NCBI RefSeq assembly: GCF_003611695.1
Contig: NZ_RAWE01000037.1
Span: 1 to 61,027 of the forward strand
DNA from: Corallococcus carmarthensis
GTDB lineage: Bacteria; Myxococcota; Myxococcia; Myxococcales; Myxococcaceae
Direction of reading: 5' to 3'
DNA length: 61,027 nucleotides
In this document: piece by piece, positions 33,606 to 42,555 of the stretch
Layout: each line of letters begins with the position of its first letter
Numbering within the stretch: the first letter of the stretch is position 1
Translations under genes and position numbers: made by a program
The notes under the pieces: model-generated
Database searches by the model: none
Told to the model about the DNA's origin: nothing
Seen by the model: only the letters and a program-made list of their open reading frames with translations

Positions 33606-33980
33606 GGTCACGTTCTTTCAGTCGAGCCAGGGGAGCAGGGCTGTCGGCCTGTGGAGACTGGCAGCAAGTGGTCGACGACTGGGGCCTGGAACGTGCTGAC
33701 GCGCTGCAGCCCTGGCTCGAAGGGGCACGAGATGGCGCGGCACGAATGAACAGTGGCCGGCCGACGAGCGGAGCGGGCCGTCCCCCGCGCCCGCGTCCCG
33801 GAAGAAGCCATTGGCCCTGGGTCGCAAGCGCCGCACCCCTTGGCGCGGCGCCAAGGGCAGACAAATCCTTCCGGACTGCAATCCGCTGTTCGCCCGCCCG
33901 CTCTCCGGACCCGGGACCGGGCCTTCGTGCGGGTCCCTCTCCCCAATGGCAGACAAGTGGGGTAGCACGGGGCGCACGCC
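33606..33980. other. 375-bp intergenic region with gene remnant
   Basis: This lies between divergent genes: the lipoprotein on the minus strand and the histidine kinase on the plus strand. Apart from the XRE-tail scrap at 33781-33836, listed separately, I see no gene. The promoters of both flanking operons should lie here, but none is clear. Confidence 0.5.
33781..33836 (+). pseudogene. Remnant of an XRE gene 3' end
   Basis: About 55 bases similar to the 3' end of XRE copy 2 (27735-27784). In one frame they encode PASRKKPLALGRKRR, against PTSRKKPPAPGRKRR in the intact gene. There is an exact 15-base match (GTCCCGGAAGAAGCC) followed by a partial match and AAGCGCCGC. Nothing resembling the HTH part precedes it. 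Confidence 0.45.
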
Positions 33981-35561
33981 ATGCTTCCTCCCCCGACGCC
34001 CGCGGATGAGCCGCGGCGCCTCCAGGCGCTGCGTTCGCTGTGTCTGCTGGACACGCCCGCCCACGAGCGCTTCGACCGCATCGTGCGCGCCGCGTCGCAC
34101 CTGTTCCGGGTGCCCATCGCGCTCGTGTCGCTCATCGACGAGGACCGCCAGTGGTTCAAGGCCCGCCAGGGGCTGGACGCCACGGAGACGCCTCGCGAGG
34201 TGTCCTTCTGCGGCCACGCCATCCTCTCCGCCTCCACCTTCGTGGTGCCGGACGCGCTGAAGGACCCGCGCTTCCACGACAACCCCCTGGTGCTGGGCGC
34301 TCCCTTCGTCCGCTTCTACGCGGGCCACCCCCTGCGCGCCGCGGACGGCAGCCGCGTGGGCACCTTGTGCCTCATCGATTCCCAGCCTCGCGACTTCTCC
34401 GACGCGGACCGCGCCGCGCTCGCGGACATGGCCGGCTGGGCGGAGGTGGAGCTCAACGCCCTGCATGAGCGCGAGGCCCGCGCCGCGCTGGAGCAGCAGG
34501 AGCGCTTCTTCGAAGTCTCCGTGGACATGCTCTGCATCGCCGCCATGGACGGCACCTTCCTGCGCCTGTCCCGGGCCTGGAGCCGCACCCTCGGCTTCTC
34601 CGACGCGGAGCTCTACAGCACGTCCCTGGTGGACCTGGCCCTGGAGGAGGACCGCGCCGCCACCTCCAAGCACCTGGCCCGCGCCCTGGAAGGCGCCCCC
34701 GTCCTCCAGTTCGAGCACCGCGCCCGCTGCCGTGACGGCTCCTGGCGCTGGCTCCAGTGGAACGCCGTGCCGGACCCGGAGGAGGGGCTGCTCTACGCCG
34801 TCGCCCGCGACGTCACCCAGGCCCGCCTGCTGGAGGAGGAGCGCCACCGCGTGGAGCGGATGAAGAACGAGTTCATCTCCACCGTGAGCCACGAGCTGCG
34901 CACGCCGCTCACCTCCATCCGCGGCTCGCTGGGCCTGCTCTGTGGAGGCATCGCCGGTCCGCTGGACTCGCAGGTGGCCCAGATGGTGGGCATCGCCCAC
35001 AAGAACAGCGAACGGCTGCTGCGCCTCATCAACGACATCCTGGACCTGGAGAAGATGGAGTCCGGCCGGCTGGACCTGAACCTGGCCCCCACGGACGTCG
35101 CGCCGCTGCTGGCCCAGGCGCTCCAGGCCCACCAGGGCTACGCGGACGAATACGGCGTGCGCCTGGAGGCCGTCGTGGACATCCCCGACGCCCGCGCCCG
35201 CGTGGACGAGGACCGCTTCATCCAGGTGCTGGCGAACCTCCTGTCCAACGCCATCAAGTTCTCCCCCCAGGGCGAGCGCGTCACCCTGTTCCTCACCCGC
35301 GAGGCGGGCGCACTGCGCGTGGGGGTGCAGGACCATGGCCCGGGCATCCCGGAGGCCTTCCAGTCCCGCGTCTTCCAGAAGTTCGCCCAGGCGGACGCGT
35401 CCGACACCCGCAAGCGCCCCGGCACCGGCCTGGGGCTGAGCATCGCCCACGGGCTGGTGGCCCGCATGGGCGGCACCCTGCGCTTCACCACCGCCCCCGG
35501 CGCCGGCACCCGCTTCTCCTTCGACCTGCCGGAGTGCGGCCCCGGGCCGGACGCCACCTGA
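33981..35561 (+). CDS. GAF-PAS sensor histidine kinase
   Basis: A 526-residue cytosolic histidine kinase, first gene of a four-gene phosphorelay operon. It has a GAF domain (about 15-160; FRVPIALVSLIDEDRQWFKA), a PAS domain (about 175-290), HisKA with phospho-acceptor His304 in TVSHELRTP, and HATPase with N box (NLLSNAIKF), G1 (DHGPGIPE) and G2 (GTGLGLSIAHGL). Without membrane segments it should sense a soluble signal such as a small molecule or redox state. The likely phosphate acceptor is the single-domain receiver encoded next. Parts of its HisKA DNA are almost identical to those in the hybrid kinase. Confidence 0.93.
   Translation: MLPPPTPADEPRRLQALRSLCLLDTPAHERFDRIVRAASHLFRVPIALVSLIDEDRQWFKARQGLDATETPREVSFCGHAILSASTFVVPDALKDPRFHDNPLVLGAPFVRFYAGHPLRAADGSRVGTLCLIDSQPRDFSDADRAALADMAGWAEVELNALHEREARAALEQQERFFEVSVDMLCIAAMDGTFLRLSRAWSRTLGFSDAELYSTSLVDLALEEDRAATSKHLARALEGAPVLQFEHRARCRDGSWRWLQWNAVPDPEEGLLYAVARDVTQARLLEEERHRVERMKNEFISTVSHELRTPLTSIRGSLGLLCGGIAGPLDSQVAQMVGIAHKNSERLLRLINDILDLEKMESGRLDLNLAPTDVAPLLAQALQAHQGYADEYGVRLEAVVDIPDARARVDEDRFIQVLANLLSNAIKFSPQGERVTLFLTREAGALRVGVQDHGPGIPEAFQSRVFQKFAQADASDTRKRPGTGLGLSIAHGLVARMGGTLRFTTAPGAGTRFSFDLPECGPGPDAT
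34851..34936. repeat. 86-bp near-identical repeat shared by two kinase genes
   Basis: This segment, covering the phospho-acceptor helix of HisKA, matches 37291-37376 in the hybrid kinase gene with one mismatch. Further identical stretches occur at the start of the next helix (CGCCTCATCAACGACATCC) and in the N box. Direct orientation would allow deletion by recombination. Confidence 0.85.
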
Positions 35562-35629
35562 GGGGATCCACTTCCGGCCCGCGCCCGTAACCCCCGATCC
35601 AAACCCCTCTTCCCGGAGCACTCCCTCCC

Positions 35630-36004
35630 ATGGCGAAAATCGAGAAGGTCCTGCTCGTGGACGATGAGGATGACATCCGCACCATCGGGCAGCTGAGCCT
35701 GAGCCGTGTGGGGGGATGGAAGACGGTGCTCGCGTCCTCGGGCGCGGAGGCCCTGGAGAAGGCGGGTCAGGAAGGTCCCGACCTCATCCTCCTGGACGTG
35801 ATGATGCCCGGCATGGACGGGCCCACCACGTTCGGCCGGTTGCGCGCCCAGCCCGCCACCGCGAACACGCCCATCATCTTCATGACCGCCAAGGTCCAGA
35901 AGCAGGAGGTGGCGCGCTACCTGGAGCTGGGCGCGGTGGGCGTCATCGGCAAGCCGTTCGACCCCATGACGCTGCCGCAGGAAATCCGCCGCCTGGTGCC
36001 CTGA
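35630..36004 (+). CDS. Single-domain response regulator
   Basis: A 124-residue CheY-like receiver with every conserved site: acidic pocket Asp11-Asp12 region (LLVDDEDD), phospho-acceptor in LILLDVMMPGMDG, Thr in FMTAK and Lys in VIGKPFDP. It has no output domain, so it is a phosphate shuttle or acts by protein contact. Its stop overlaps the ATG of the hybrid kinase gene (TGATG). Confidence 0.93.
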   Translation: MAKIEKVLLVDDEDDIRTIGQLSLSRVGGWKTVLASSGAEALEKAGQEGPDLILLDVMMPGMDGPTTFGRLRAQPATANTPIIFMTAKVQKQEVARYLELGAVGVIGKPFDPMTLPQEIRRLVP

Positions 36005-38805
36005 TGGAACCCCGCCTGTCCAAACGCTCCGCCGCGCTGGCCGCCGGCGCCCTGGTGCTCCTGAGCGCCCTGTTCGTCCTGGGCCGCCCGGGCTCCACCG
36101 CCGACCACGACCGCTACCGCACCCAGCTGCGGCAGCTGCGCGTGGCCACGTCGGAGCTGGAACAGGACGTGCTGCGTCAGCGCGTGGGCATGGCGGAGCT
36201 GCACGGCGCCTCCGACCGGGACTTCGAAGCGCTGGCGGCCCGCGCCCGCATGCTGCGCACGGCGCCCGGCTTCCTCCCGGCGGAAGGGATGCGGTCGCTG
36301 AACGTGTCCCTGGACACGTACCTGCGCGTGCTGGAGGGCTCGCGCGTCCTGCTGACGGCGGCCCGCGAGAAGGACCAGAAGCTGGCGGCCCTGCGCGAAG
36401 CCTTCCCCGCGGCCGTCGCCTCCGCCACCGCCTCGCTGCCCCCGGGCGCGCTTCGGGAGCAGGCGGAGGCGCTGGGCGTGGACGTCATCCTCGCCTCCCG
36501 CGCGCAGGGGGAAGCGTCGGGGGCCCGCGTGGAGGCCTCGCTCGCGCGACTGGCCCGGGCGCGTGAGGGGCAGCCGCTCTCCGGCCCCGCCCGCGCCGCG
36601 CTGGACGGCCTGGAGGCCCGCGCGCGCGAGCTGACGGCGCTCCAGCGCTCCGCGGACGCGTCCTTCCAGGCGCTGCTGGACCCCGGCGCTACTGGAGAGG
36701 CCGAGCGCCTCATCTCCACGTACCTCCAGCTCCAGGAGCAGTCCCAGGCCCGCGCGGAGCGCACGCGCATCGTGCTCTTCGGCGTGTCGCTGCTGCTGGT
36801 GGGCTACGTGCTCGTCGTGCTGGTGCGGCTGGCCCGGGCGTCCGCGGCGCTGGGGGAGCTCAACCGGGGGCTGGAGGCGCGCGTGGCGGAGCGCACCCAG
36901 GCCCTGTCCGCCGCGAGCGCGGAGGCGCGGGCCAGCGACGCGCGCAAGGCCGCCATCCTGGAGGCGTCGCCGGACGGCATCGTGGTGCTGGACGAGTCCG
37001 GCCGCGTCGCGGAGTTCAACCCCGCCGCGACGTCCCACTTCCGCCTGCCGTCCGTGCGGGCGGTGGGCGCGGACTTCCTGTCGCTGGCGCTGCCCGCGTC
37101 GCTGGCGGCCTCGCAGCGGGAGGCCGTCCACGCCGCGCTCCTCCATGACGGCGGCGCGCGGCGCGTGGAGACGCCGTGCCTGCGCGCGGACGGCGACGTG
37201 TTCCCCGCGGAGCTCACCTTCGCGCGCGTGCACGCGGACGGCCCGCCGCGCACCACCGTCTTCGTGCGCGACCTCACGGAGCGCAAGGCCGTGGAGCGGA
37301 TGAAGAACGAGTTCGTCTCCACCGTGAGCCACGAGCTGCGCACGCCGCTCACCTCCATCCGCGGCTCGCTGGGCCTCTTGGAGAACGGCATCGTGGGGGA
37401 GCTGCCCTCGCAGGCGCTGGACATGGTGCGCATCGCGCGCACCAACACCGAACGGCTCATCCGCCTCATCAACGACATCCTGGACCTGGAGAAGATGGAG
37501 TCGGGGATGCTGGAGCTGAAGCTCCAGCCGCAGACGGCGCAGGACCTGGTGGAGGCCACGCTCGCGGGCGTGCAGGGCATGGCGGAGACCGCGCACGTCA
37601 CCCTGCGCTCGGACGTGGAGGGCGCGCCGCAGGTGAAGGGCGACCGCGACCGGCTCATCCAGGTGCTCACCAACCTGGTCTCCAACGCCATCAAGTTCTC
37701 CCCCCAGGGCTCCTCCGTGGTGGTGGCGGCCGGCTTCACGGGGGACGGCCGGGTGCGCTTCAGCGTCACGGACCAGGGCTCCGGCATCCCGGAGGAGAAG
37801 CTCCCGCGCCTCTTCGGCCGCTTCCAGCAGCTGGACGCGTCCGACACCCGCTCCAAGGGCGGCACCGGCCTGGGGCTGGCCATCTCGCAGGCCATCGTGG
37901 AGCAGCACGGCGGCCGCATCGAGGTGAACAGCCCGCCCGGCCAGGGCGCCACCTTCCACTTCACCCTGGAGGCCCTGCGCGTCGCCGCGCCGGGTGCCTC
38001 CGCGGTGCTGCCCACGGACGAGTCGCGCCACAACGTGCTCATCGTCACCGCGGACACGGACCTGTCCGCCCTCTTGCGCGGCCTGCTGTCGCACGAAGGC
38101 TACCGGGTGGTGCGCGCCGCCACGCTCACGGAGGCCGTGCAGGCGGTGGAGCACTCGCTGCCGGACGCGCTGGTGGTGGACACGCAGATGCCGGACGGCC
38201 CCGTGCTGGACTGGGTGCGCCGCCTGCGGGAACAGCCGCGCACGCGCGAGCTGCCCGTGCTGGCCCTGTCCGGGCGTTCGCAGACGGGGGTGAAGGACGC
38301 GGGCACGGCGCTGCTGGTGGACTGGCTGCCCACGCCCGTGGAGGAAACGCGGTTGCTGAAGACACTGCGTTACGCCATGCGCCAGCCGGGCCAGGCGCGC
38401 GTGCTGGTGGTGGATGACGACGCCACCACGCGCCGGGTGCTGTGCGCGCAGTTCGAACGGCTGGGCGCGCTGTGCATCGAGGCGGCGGACGGGGAGAGCG
38501 CGGTGGCGCTCGCGCGGGACACGCCCCCGGACCTCATCGTGCTGGACGTGGGGCTGCCCCGGCTGGACGGCTTCGAGGTGGTGGACATCCTGCGCCAGGG
38601 CAAGGGCCGCGCCACGCCGCTCATCGTCTTCACCGGCCGCGAGCTGTCGCGCACCGACCAGCGCCAGCTCACCCTGGGCATCACCCGGCACCTGACGAAG
38701 GCCCGCGCTTCCGAGGAGGAGCTAATGGCCTCCGTGCGGGAGCTGCTCAACGGACTGCTGGCCCGCCGCGACGCCGCGGCCGAGCCCCGAAAGGCGATGC
38801 CATGA
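36004..38805 (+). CDS. Membrane hybrid histidine kinase with two receiver domains
   Basis: A 933-residue protein. It has membrane helices at about 12-30 and 257-280 enclosing a helical periplasmic sensor, a coiled linker, a PAS domain (about 315-425), HisKA (His443 in TVSHELRTP), HATPase (ending in GTGLGLAISQAIVEQHGG), then two receivers. The first receiver (about 678-795) keeps the acceptor Asp in VVDTQMPDG but has TADTD at the acidic pocket and Thr where the conserved Lys belongs (LPTPVE), so it may be regulatory. The second (about 799-920) is complete (VVDDDA, VLDVGLPRLDG, LTKA). It is coupled to the genes on both sides by overlaps. Confidence 0.93.
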   Translation: MEPRLSKRSAALAAGALVLLSALFVLGRPGSTADHDRYRTQLRQLRVATSELEQDVLRQRVGMAELHGASDRDFEALAARARMLRTAPGFLPAEGMRSLNVSLDTYLRVLEGSRVLLTAAREKDQKLAALREAFPAAVASATASLPPGALREQAEALGVDVILASRAQGEASGARVEASLARLARAREGQPLSGPARAALDGLEARARELTALQRSADASFQALLDPGATGEAERLISTYLQLQEQSQARAERTRIVLFGVSLLLVGYVLVVLVRLARASAALGELNRGLEARVAERTQALSAASAEARASDARKAAILEASPDGIVVLDESGRVAEFNPAATSHFRLPSVRAVGADFLSLALPASLAASQREAVHAALLHDGGARRVETPCLRADGDVFPAELTFARVHADGPPRTTVFVRDLTERKAVERMKNEFVSTVSHELRTPLTSIRGSLGLLENGIVGELPSQALDMVRIARTNTERLIRLINDILDLEKMESGMLELKLQPQTAQDLVEATLAGVQGMAETAHVTLRSDVEGAPQVKGDRDRLIQVLTNLVSNAIKFSPQGSSVVVAAGFTGDGRVRFSVTDQGSGIPEEKLPRLFGRFQQLDASDTRSKGGTGLGLAISQAIVEQHGGRIEVNSPPGQGATFHFTLEALRVAAPGASAVLPTDESRHNVLIVTADTDLSALLRGLLSHEGYRVVRAATLTEAVQAVEHSLPDALVVDTQMPDGPVLDWVRRLREQPRTRELPVLALSGRSQTGVKDAGTALLVDWLPTPVEETRLLKTLRYAMRQPGQARVLVVDDDATTRRVLCAQFERLGALCIEAADGESAVALARDTPPDLIVLDVGLPRLDGFEVVDILRQGKGRATPLIVFTGRELSRTDQRQLTLGITRHLTKARASEEELMASVRELLNGLLARRDAAAEPRKAMP

Positions 38806-40841
38806 GCACCGCTCGCACTGACAAGATGCTGCTCTTCCTGGAGGACGACCGCGACCTCCAGACGCTGGTCTGCACCTTCCTGCGCGACAAGGGCTACCAG
38901 GTGACGCCCGCGCGCTCCGCCGCGGAAGCGCGCGAGGTGCTCCAGTCCAAGCCGGTGGACGCCGCCATCGTGGACGGCCTGTTGCCGGGCATGACGGGCG
39001 CGGACTTCATCCGCGAGCTGCGCCAGACGAAGCCGAACCTGCCGGTGCTCTTCGCGTCCGCCTTCTGGAAGGACCTCAAGAGCCACGAACTGCTCACGCG
39101 CCAGCTGGGCGTGGCGCGCGTGGTGCACAAGCCCTACCGGCCGGAGGAGCTGGCGGTGTGGCTGGAGCAGCTCTTCGCGGTGGTGGAGCCGCCGCCCCCG
39201 CCCTCGGAGTCCCTCGGCTCGATGGACGACGACGAGGACGACGAGCCCGTGGACGACTTCGCGGCCAGCCTGGCCCTCTTGAGCGCGGACTACGGCGCGA
39301 AGCTGCCGGAGCGGCTGGCCTCGCTCCAGGCCCTGTTTGGCAGGGGGCGCCACGGCGACGCGGCGGCCATGGAGGAGGCCTACAGCGTCGTGCACAAGCT
39401 GCACGGCACCGCGGGCAGCTACGGCTTCCGCGACGTGAGCATCGCGGCGGGAGCGCTGGAGGACGTGCTCCAGCCGGTGAAGACCGGCGGCACGCTGGAC
39501 TGGGCCCGGGTGGACGCGGGCTTCCGCGCGCTGGAGGACCGGGTGTCGCTGCCGGTCCTCACCCCGGAGCCGGAGGCGGAGGAGGCCGTCGTCGCCGCCA
39601 TGGGCACGCTGCTCGTGGTGGACGAGGACGCGGCCATCCTCGCGGACGCGAAGCAGATGGGCGACCGGGAAGGGGTGCGGGTGGTGACGGCCCGCTCGCC
39701 CCAGGAGGCCTGCGCCGCGGTGGAGCGTCAGTGGGTGGACGGGGCGCTGCTGCACATGGGCTCAGCGGGGCTCGCCACCGCGAACGCGCTGCGCGCGATG
39801 GAGGGCCACCAGTCCCTGCCGCTGGCCTTCTCCAGCACCGGGGCGGGCCTCCAGGAGCGCGTGCACGCGGCGCACGCGGGCGCGTCGCTGTTCCTGCCCC
39901 GGCCCTTCACCCAGCAGGACTTCGCCACCGCGGCGGAGCGGCTGGTGACGGCGCGCCGGCTGGAGCGCGCCAAGGTGATGGTGGTGGATGACGATCCGGA
40001 GGCGGTGCGCGCCCTCTCCCAGGCGCTGGTGAGCGACGCGGTGGAGGTGGTGGGGCTGGAGAACGCCTACGGCCTGCTGGACGCGCTCGCGCAGCACCGC
40101 CCGGACCTGCTGCTGCTGGACGTGCAGATGCCCGGGCCCAGCGGCTTCGATTTGTGCCGCATCCTGCGCCTGACGCCGGAGTGGCAGGAGCTGCCCATCC
40201 TGCTCATCACCACGCAGGTGGGGCTGGAGTTCCGGCTGGCCGCGTTCCAGGCCGGCGCGGACGACTACCTGGCCAAGCCCGTGCTGAAGGAGGAGCTGCG
40301 CGCCCGCGTGCACGCCCGGCTGGAGCGGGCGCGGCTGTCGCGCGAGCGCACGGAGCGCGACGCGCTCACCGGCCTCATGCTGCGCCGCCCCTTCGTGGAG
40401 GCGGTGGCCACGCGGCTGTCGGAGGCGCGCCGGAGCGACAGGCCGCTGGCGCTGTGCTTCCTGGACGTGGACCACTTCAAGAAGGTGAACGATCAGCACG
40501 GCCACCTCGCGGGGGACCGCGTGCTGACGCGGCTGGGCCGGCTGTTGGGGGCGCGCTTCCGCCGCGAGGACCTGCGCGCCCGCTGGGGCGGCGAGGAGTT
40601 CGTCGTCGCGCTGCTGGGGGAGACGCCGGAGAGCGCGAAGGAGATCCTCTCCCGCACCGCGGAGGAGCTGGCGGGGATGGCCTTCGAAAGCGACGCGGGA
40701 CACACCTTCCACGTCACCTTCAGCGCGGGGCTCGCGGTGGCGCCCATGGACGGCACCACCCTGGATGAGCTCCTGCGCGTCGCCGACGCCCGGCTCTACC
40801 GGGCGAAGGAGAACGGCCGCAACCGCATCGAAACGGAGTGA
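38802..40841 (+). CDS. REC-HPt-REC-REC-GGDEF diguanylate cyclase
   Basis: A 679-residue output protein of the relay. Receiver 1 (1-125) is canonical (LEDDRD, IVDGLLPGM, HKPYRP). An HPt domain follows (about 150-245; His198 in VVHKLHGTAGSYGF). Receiver 2 (about 265-385) is degenerate, with His in place of the acceptor Asp (ALLHMGSAG) and Arg in place of Lys (LPRPF). Receiver 3 (about 388-505) is canonical (VVDDDP, LLLDVQMPGP, LAKPV). The GGDEF domain (about 515-679) has LDVDHFKKVNDQHGH and WGGEEF, so it should make cyclic-di-GMP. The ATG overlaps the hybrid kinase stop (ATGA). Confidence 0.93.
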   Translation: MSTARTDKMLLFLEDDRDLQTLVCTFLRDKGYQVTPARSAAEAREVLQSKPVDAAIVDGLLPGMTGADFIRELRQTKPNLPVLFASAFWKDLKSHELLTRQLGVARVVHKPYRPEELAVWLEQLFAVVEPPPPPSESLGSMDDDEDDEPVDDFAASLALLSADYGAKLPERLASLQALFGRGRHGDAAAMEEAYSVVHKLHGTAGSYGFRDVSIAAGALEDVLQPVKTGGTLDWARVDAGFRALEDRVSLPVLTPEPEAEEAVVAAMGTLLVVDEDAAILADAKQMGDREGVRVVTARSPQEACAAVERQWVDGALLHMGSAGLATANALRAMEGHQSLPLAFSSTGAGLQERVHAAHAGASLFLPRPFTQQDFATAAERLVTARRLERAKVMVVDDDPEAVRALSQALVSDAVEVVGLENAYGLLDALAQHRPDLLLLDVQMPGPSGFDLCRILRLTPEWQELPILLITTQVGLEFRLAAFQAGADDYLAKPVLKEELRARVHARLERARLSRERTERDALTGLMLRRPFVEAVATRLSEARRSDRPLALCFLDVDHFKKVNDQHGHLAGDRVLTRLGRLLGARFRREDLRARWGGEEFVVALLGETPESAKEILSRTAEELAGMAFESDAGHTFHVTFSAGLAVAPMDGTTLDELLRVADARLYRAKENGRNRIETE

Positions 40842-40851
40842 CGCCAGCGCG

Positions 40852-42423
40852 TCACGGCTCCGCCAGCACCAGCAGCCCGCGCGACATGTCGATGGCGTAC
40901 ACGTACCCGTCGCCCGGCACGCGGATGCCAATGGCCCCCTGGTAGAGGCTGGAGGTGCTGTGCGGGTGCGCTTCCTGGAAGGAGTCGAAGGCGGCGATCT
41001 CCTTCGGCTGCTCGGGGTGGGCCACGTCGAAGACGCGCACGCCCTCGTGGTACCAGGCCACGTAGAGCCGCGTGCCCTTCAGCACCATGTTGTGGATGGA
41101 CGTCTGCGGGCGCTTCTTCACCTGGCCGATGAGCTGGATGTTCGCGGGGTGGGTGACGTCCAGCACGCGCAGGTGCGCGCCAAAGCGCTCGCCGCCCTCG
41201 AAGGCGATGGTGCGCCCGTCGATGGTGCCCACCGCGTTCGCGTGGCTGTACTGGCCGTCGAAGGCATACGTGCCCAGCACGGGCGTCCAGTCCGCGCGCT
41301 TCACGTCCAGGACGACATAGCCCCTGCGCGTGTGGTTGACGTAGAGCCGGTCCTGGTAGGCGAACGCGTCGTGCGGGTAACTGATCTCCCCCTCACGGGG
41401 CACGGAGATGCGGTTGAGCAGCAGGGGATCCAGCGGCGAGGTCACGTCGAACAGGAGCGTCTCGCCGTTGGGGGACGGGGACATGGCGTACAGCCGGTCG
41501 CCGTCCACGAACACGGTGTGCACGTCGATGACGCCGCCGGGCAGCGCGCGCACGTACTGCGGGGACGCGGGGTTCGTGATGTCGTAGACGATGAGGCCGG
41601 AGTCGCCGCTGGCGACGTAGAGCGCGTCCCCCTTGGACCAGACGCCGTTCCAGTAGTTGTCGGTGGGCAGGCTCACGCGGGTGACGAAGACCGGGTGGGC
41701 CGGGTCGCTCACGTTGAAGACGCTCAGGCCGCCAGCCTCGTCGCGCCGGGGGAGGGACACCACGTAGGCGTGGCCCTGGGTGACGTAGACGTCCACGGGG
41801 TCACCCTCGGGGACGGCGGTCTCGGAGACGAGGCGCATCTCCTGGGCGCCCGTGTCCTCTTCCCGGTCCAGGTTCATCCGCCGGGCGTCGAAGGTCCCGG
41901 AGTAGTCCGGCACGCCGTCGGTGCAGCGCACGAAGCAGCCGGTGATGCGTCCGGGCTCCGGCACGTGGCAGCCCGCGAGCGCGTACCGCTGCTTCTTCTT
42001 GGAGGAGGTGGTGACTTCGCCGGTGACGAAGAACCCCTGGGCGTCCACCTGGTTGCGCACGAGGGGCCAGCCCAGGAAGGAGGGGTTCGTGTCCAGGCGG
42101 AAGCCCGCGCCGAACACGCTCGTGGCGTGGTAGCGGAGGACGGCCTGGTAGACGCCGGACTGCTCCAGGGCGCCCACCGCCCGCAGGTCACAGCCGGTGA
42201 GGCGGAAGCTGGCCGGGTCGGTGCAGTTCGCACGGGGCGCCGCGTAGTCCGCGTCCATGCAGGGCTCGGTGGGGACCACGTCCACGTAGTCGGTGAGCTC
42301 GACGACGGGCTGCGGATCCGAAGTGCCGGCGTCCGGCACGGAAGGGGCGTTGTCGCTGCATCCGGACAGGGACAGGGCGCAGGCGAACAGGCCTGTGCCC
42401 ACGAGGCGAAGGGCGGACGTCAT
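40852..42423 (-). CDS. LVIVD-repeat beta-propeller lipoprotein
   Basis: A 523-residue lipoprotein (lipobox LSGC, Cys22). Residues 35-190 form a Cys-rich N-terminal domain (at least seven Cys), and residues 210-520 are a propeller built of LVIVD-type repeats, each with a pattern like YVVSL...LSVFNVSDPAHPVFVTRVSLP or LIVYDITNPASPQYVRALPG. Such propellers are found in surface proteins of bacteria and archaea and are thought to bind ligands or other proteins. It converges with the cyclase gene with only ten bases between. Start at 42423. Confidence 0.87.
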   Translation of the reverse strand: MTSALRLVGTGLFACALSLSGCSDNAPSVPDAGTSDPQPVVELTDYVDVVPTEPCMDADYAAPRANCTDPASFRLTGCDLRAVGALEQSGVYQAVLRYHATSVFGAGFRLDTNPSFLGWPLVRNQVDAQGFFVTGEVTTSSKKKQRYALAGCHVPEPGRITGCFVRCTDGVPDYSGTFDARRMNLDREEDTGAQEMRLVSETAVPEGDPVDVYVTQGHAYVVSLPRRDEAGGLSVFNVSDPAHPVFVTRVSLPTDNYWNGVWSKGDALYVASGDSGLIVYDITNPASPQYVRALPGGVIDVHTVFVDGDRLYAMSPSPNGETLLFDVTSPLDPLLLNRISVPREGEISYPHDAFAYQDRLYVNHTRRGYVVLDVKRADWTPVLGTYAFDGQYSHANAVGTIDGRTIAFEGGERFGAHLRVLDVTHPANIQLIGQVKKRPQTSIHNMVLKGTRLYVAWYHEGVRVFDVAHPEQPKEIAAFDSFQEAHPHSTSSLYQGAIGIRVPGDGYVYAIDMSRGLLVLAEP

Positions 42424-42555
42424 GGGATGGAGGCTCCAGCGCAGGGCTTCGCGGTCCACGGCCGACGCGCGAAGCCCCAGGAGTCTAGCCCACGGCCCGA
42501 AGCGGATGCGCGAGCCCCCGAAGCACGCCGGTCCGGGTAGGCTCGCGAGCACGTC

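Noticed and set aside
35917-38691. A 924-residue minus-strand open frame opposite the hybrid kinase
   Set aside because: The plus strand encodes unmistakable PAS, HisKA, HATPase and receiver domains; the antisense translation is low-complexity Arg/Gly/Gln/His.
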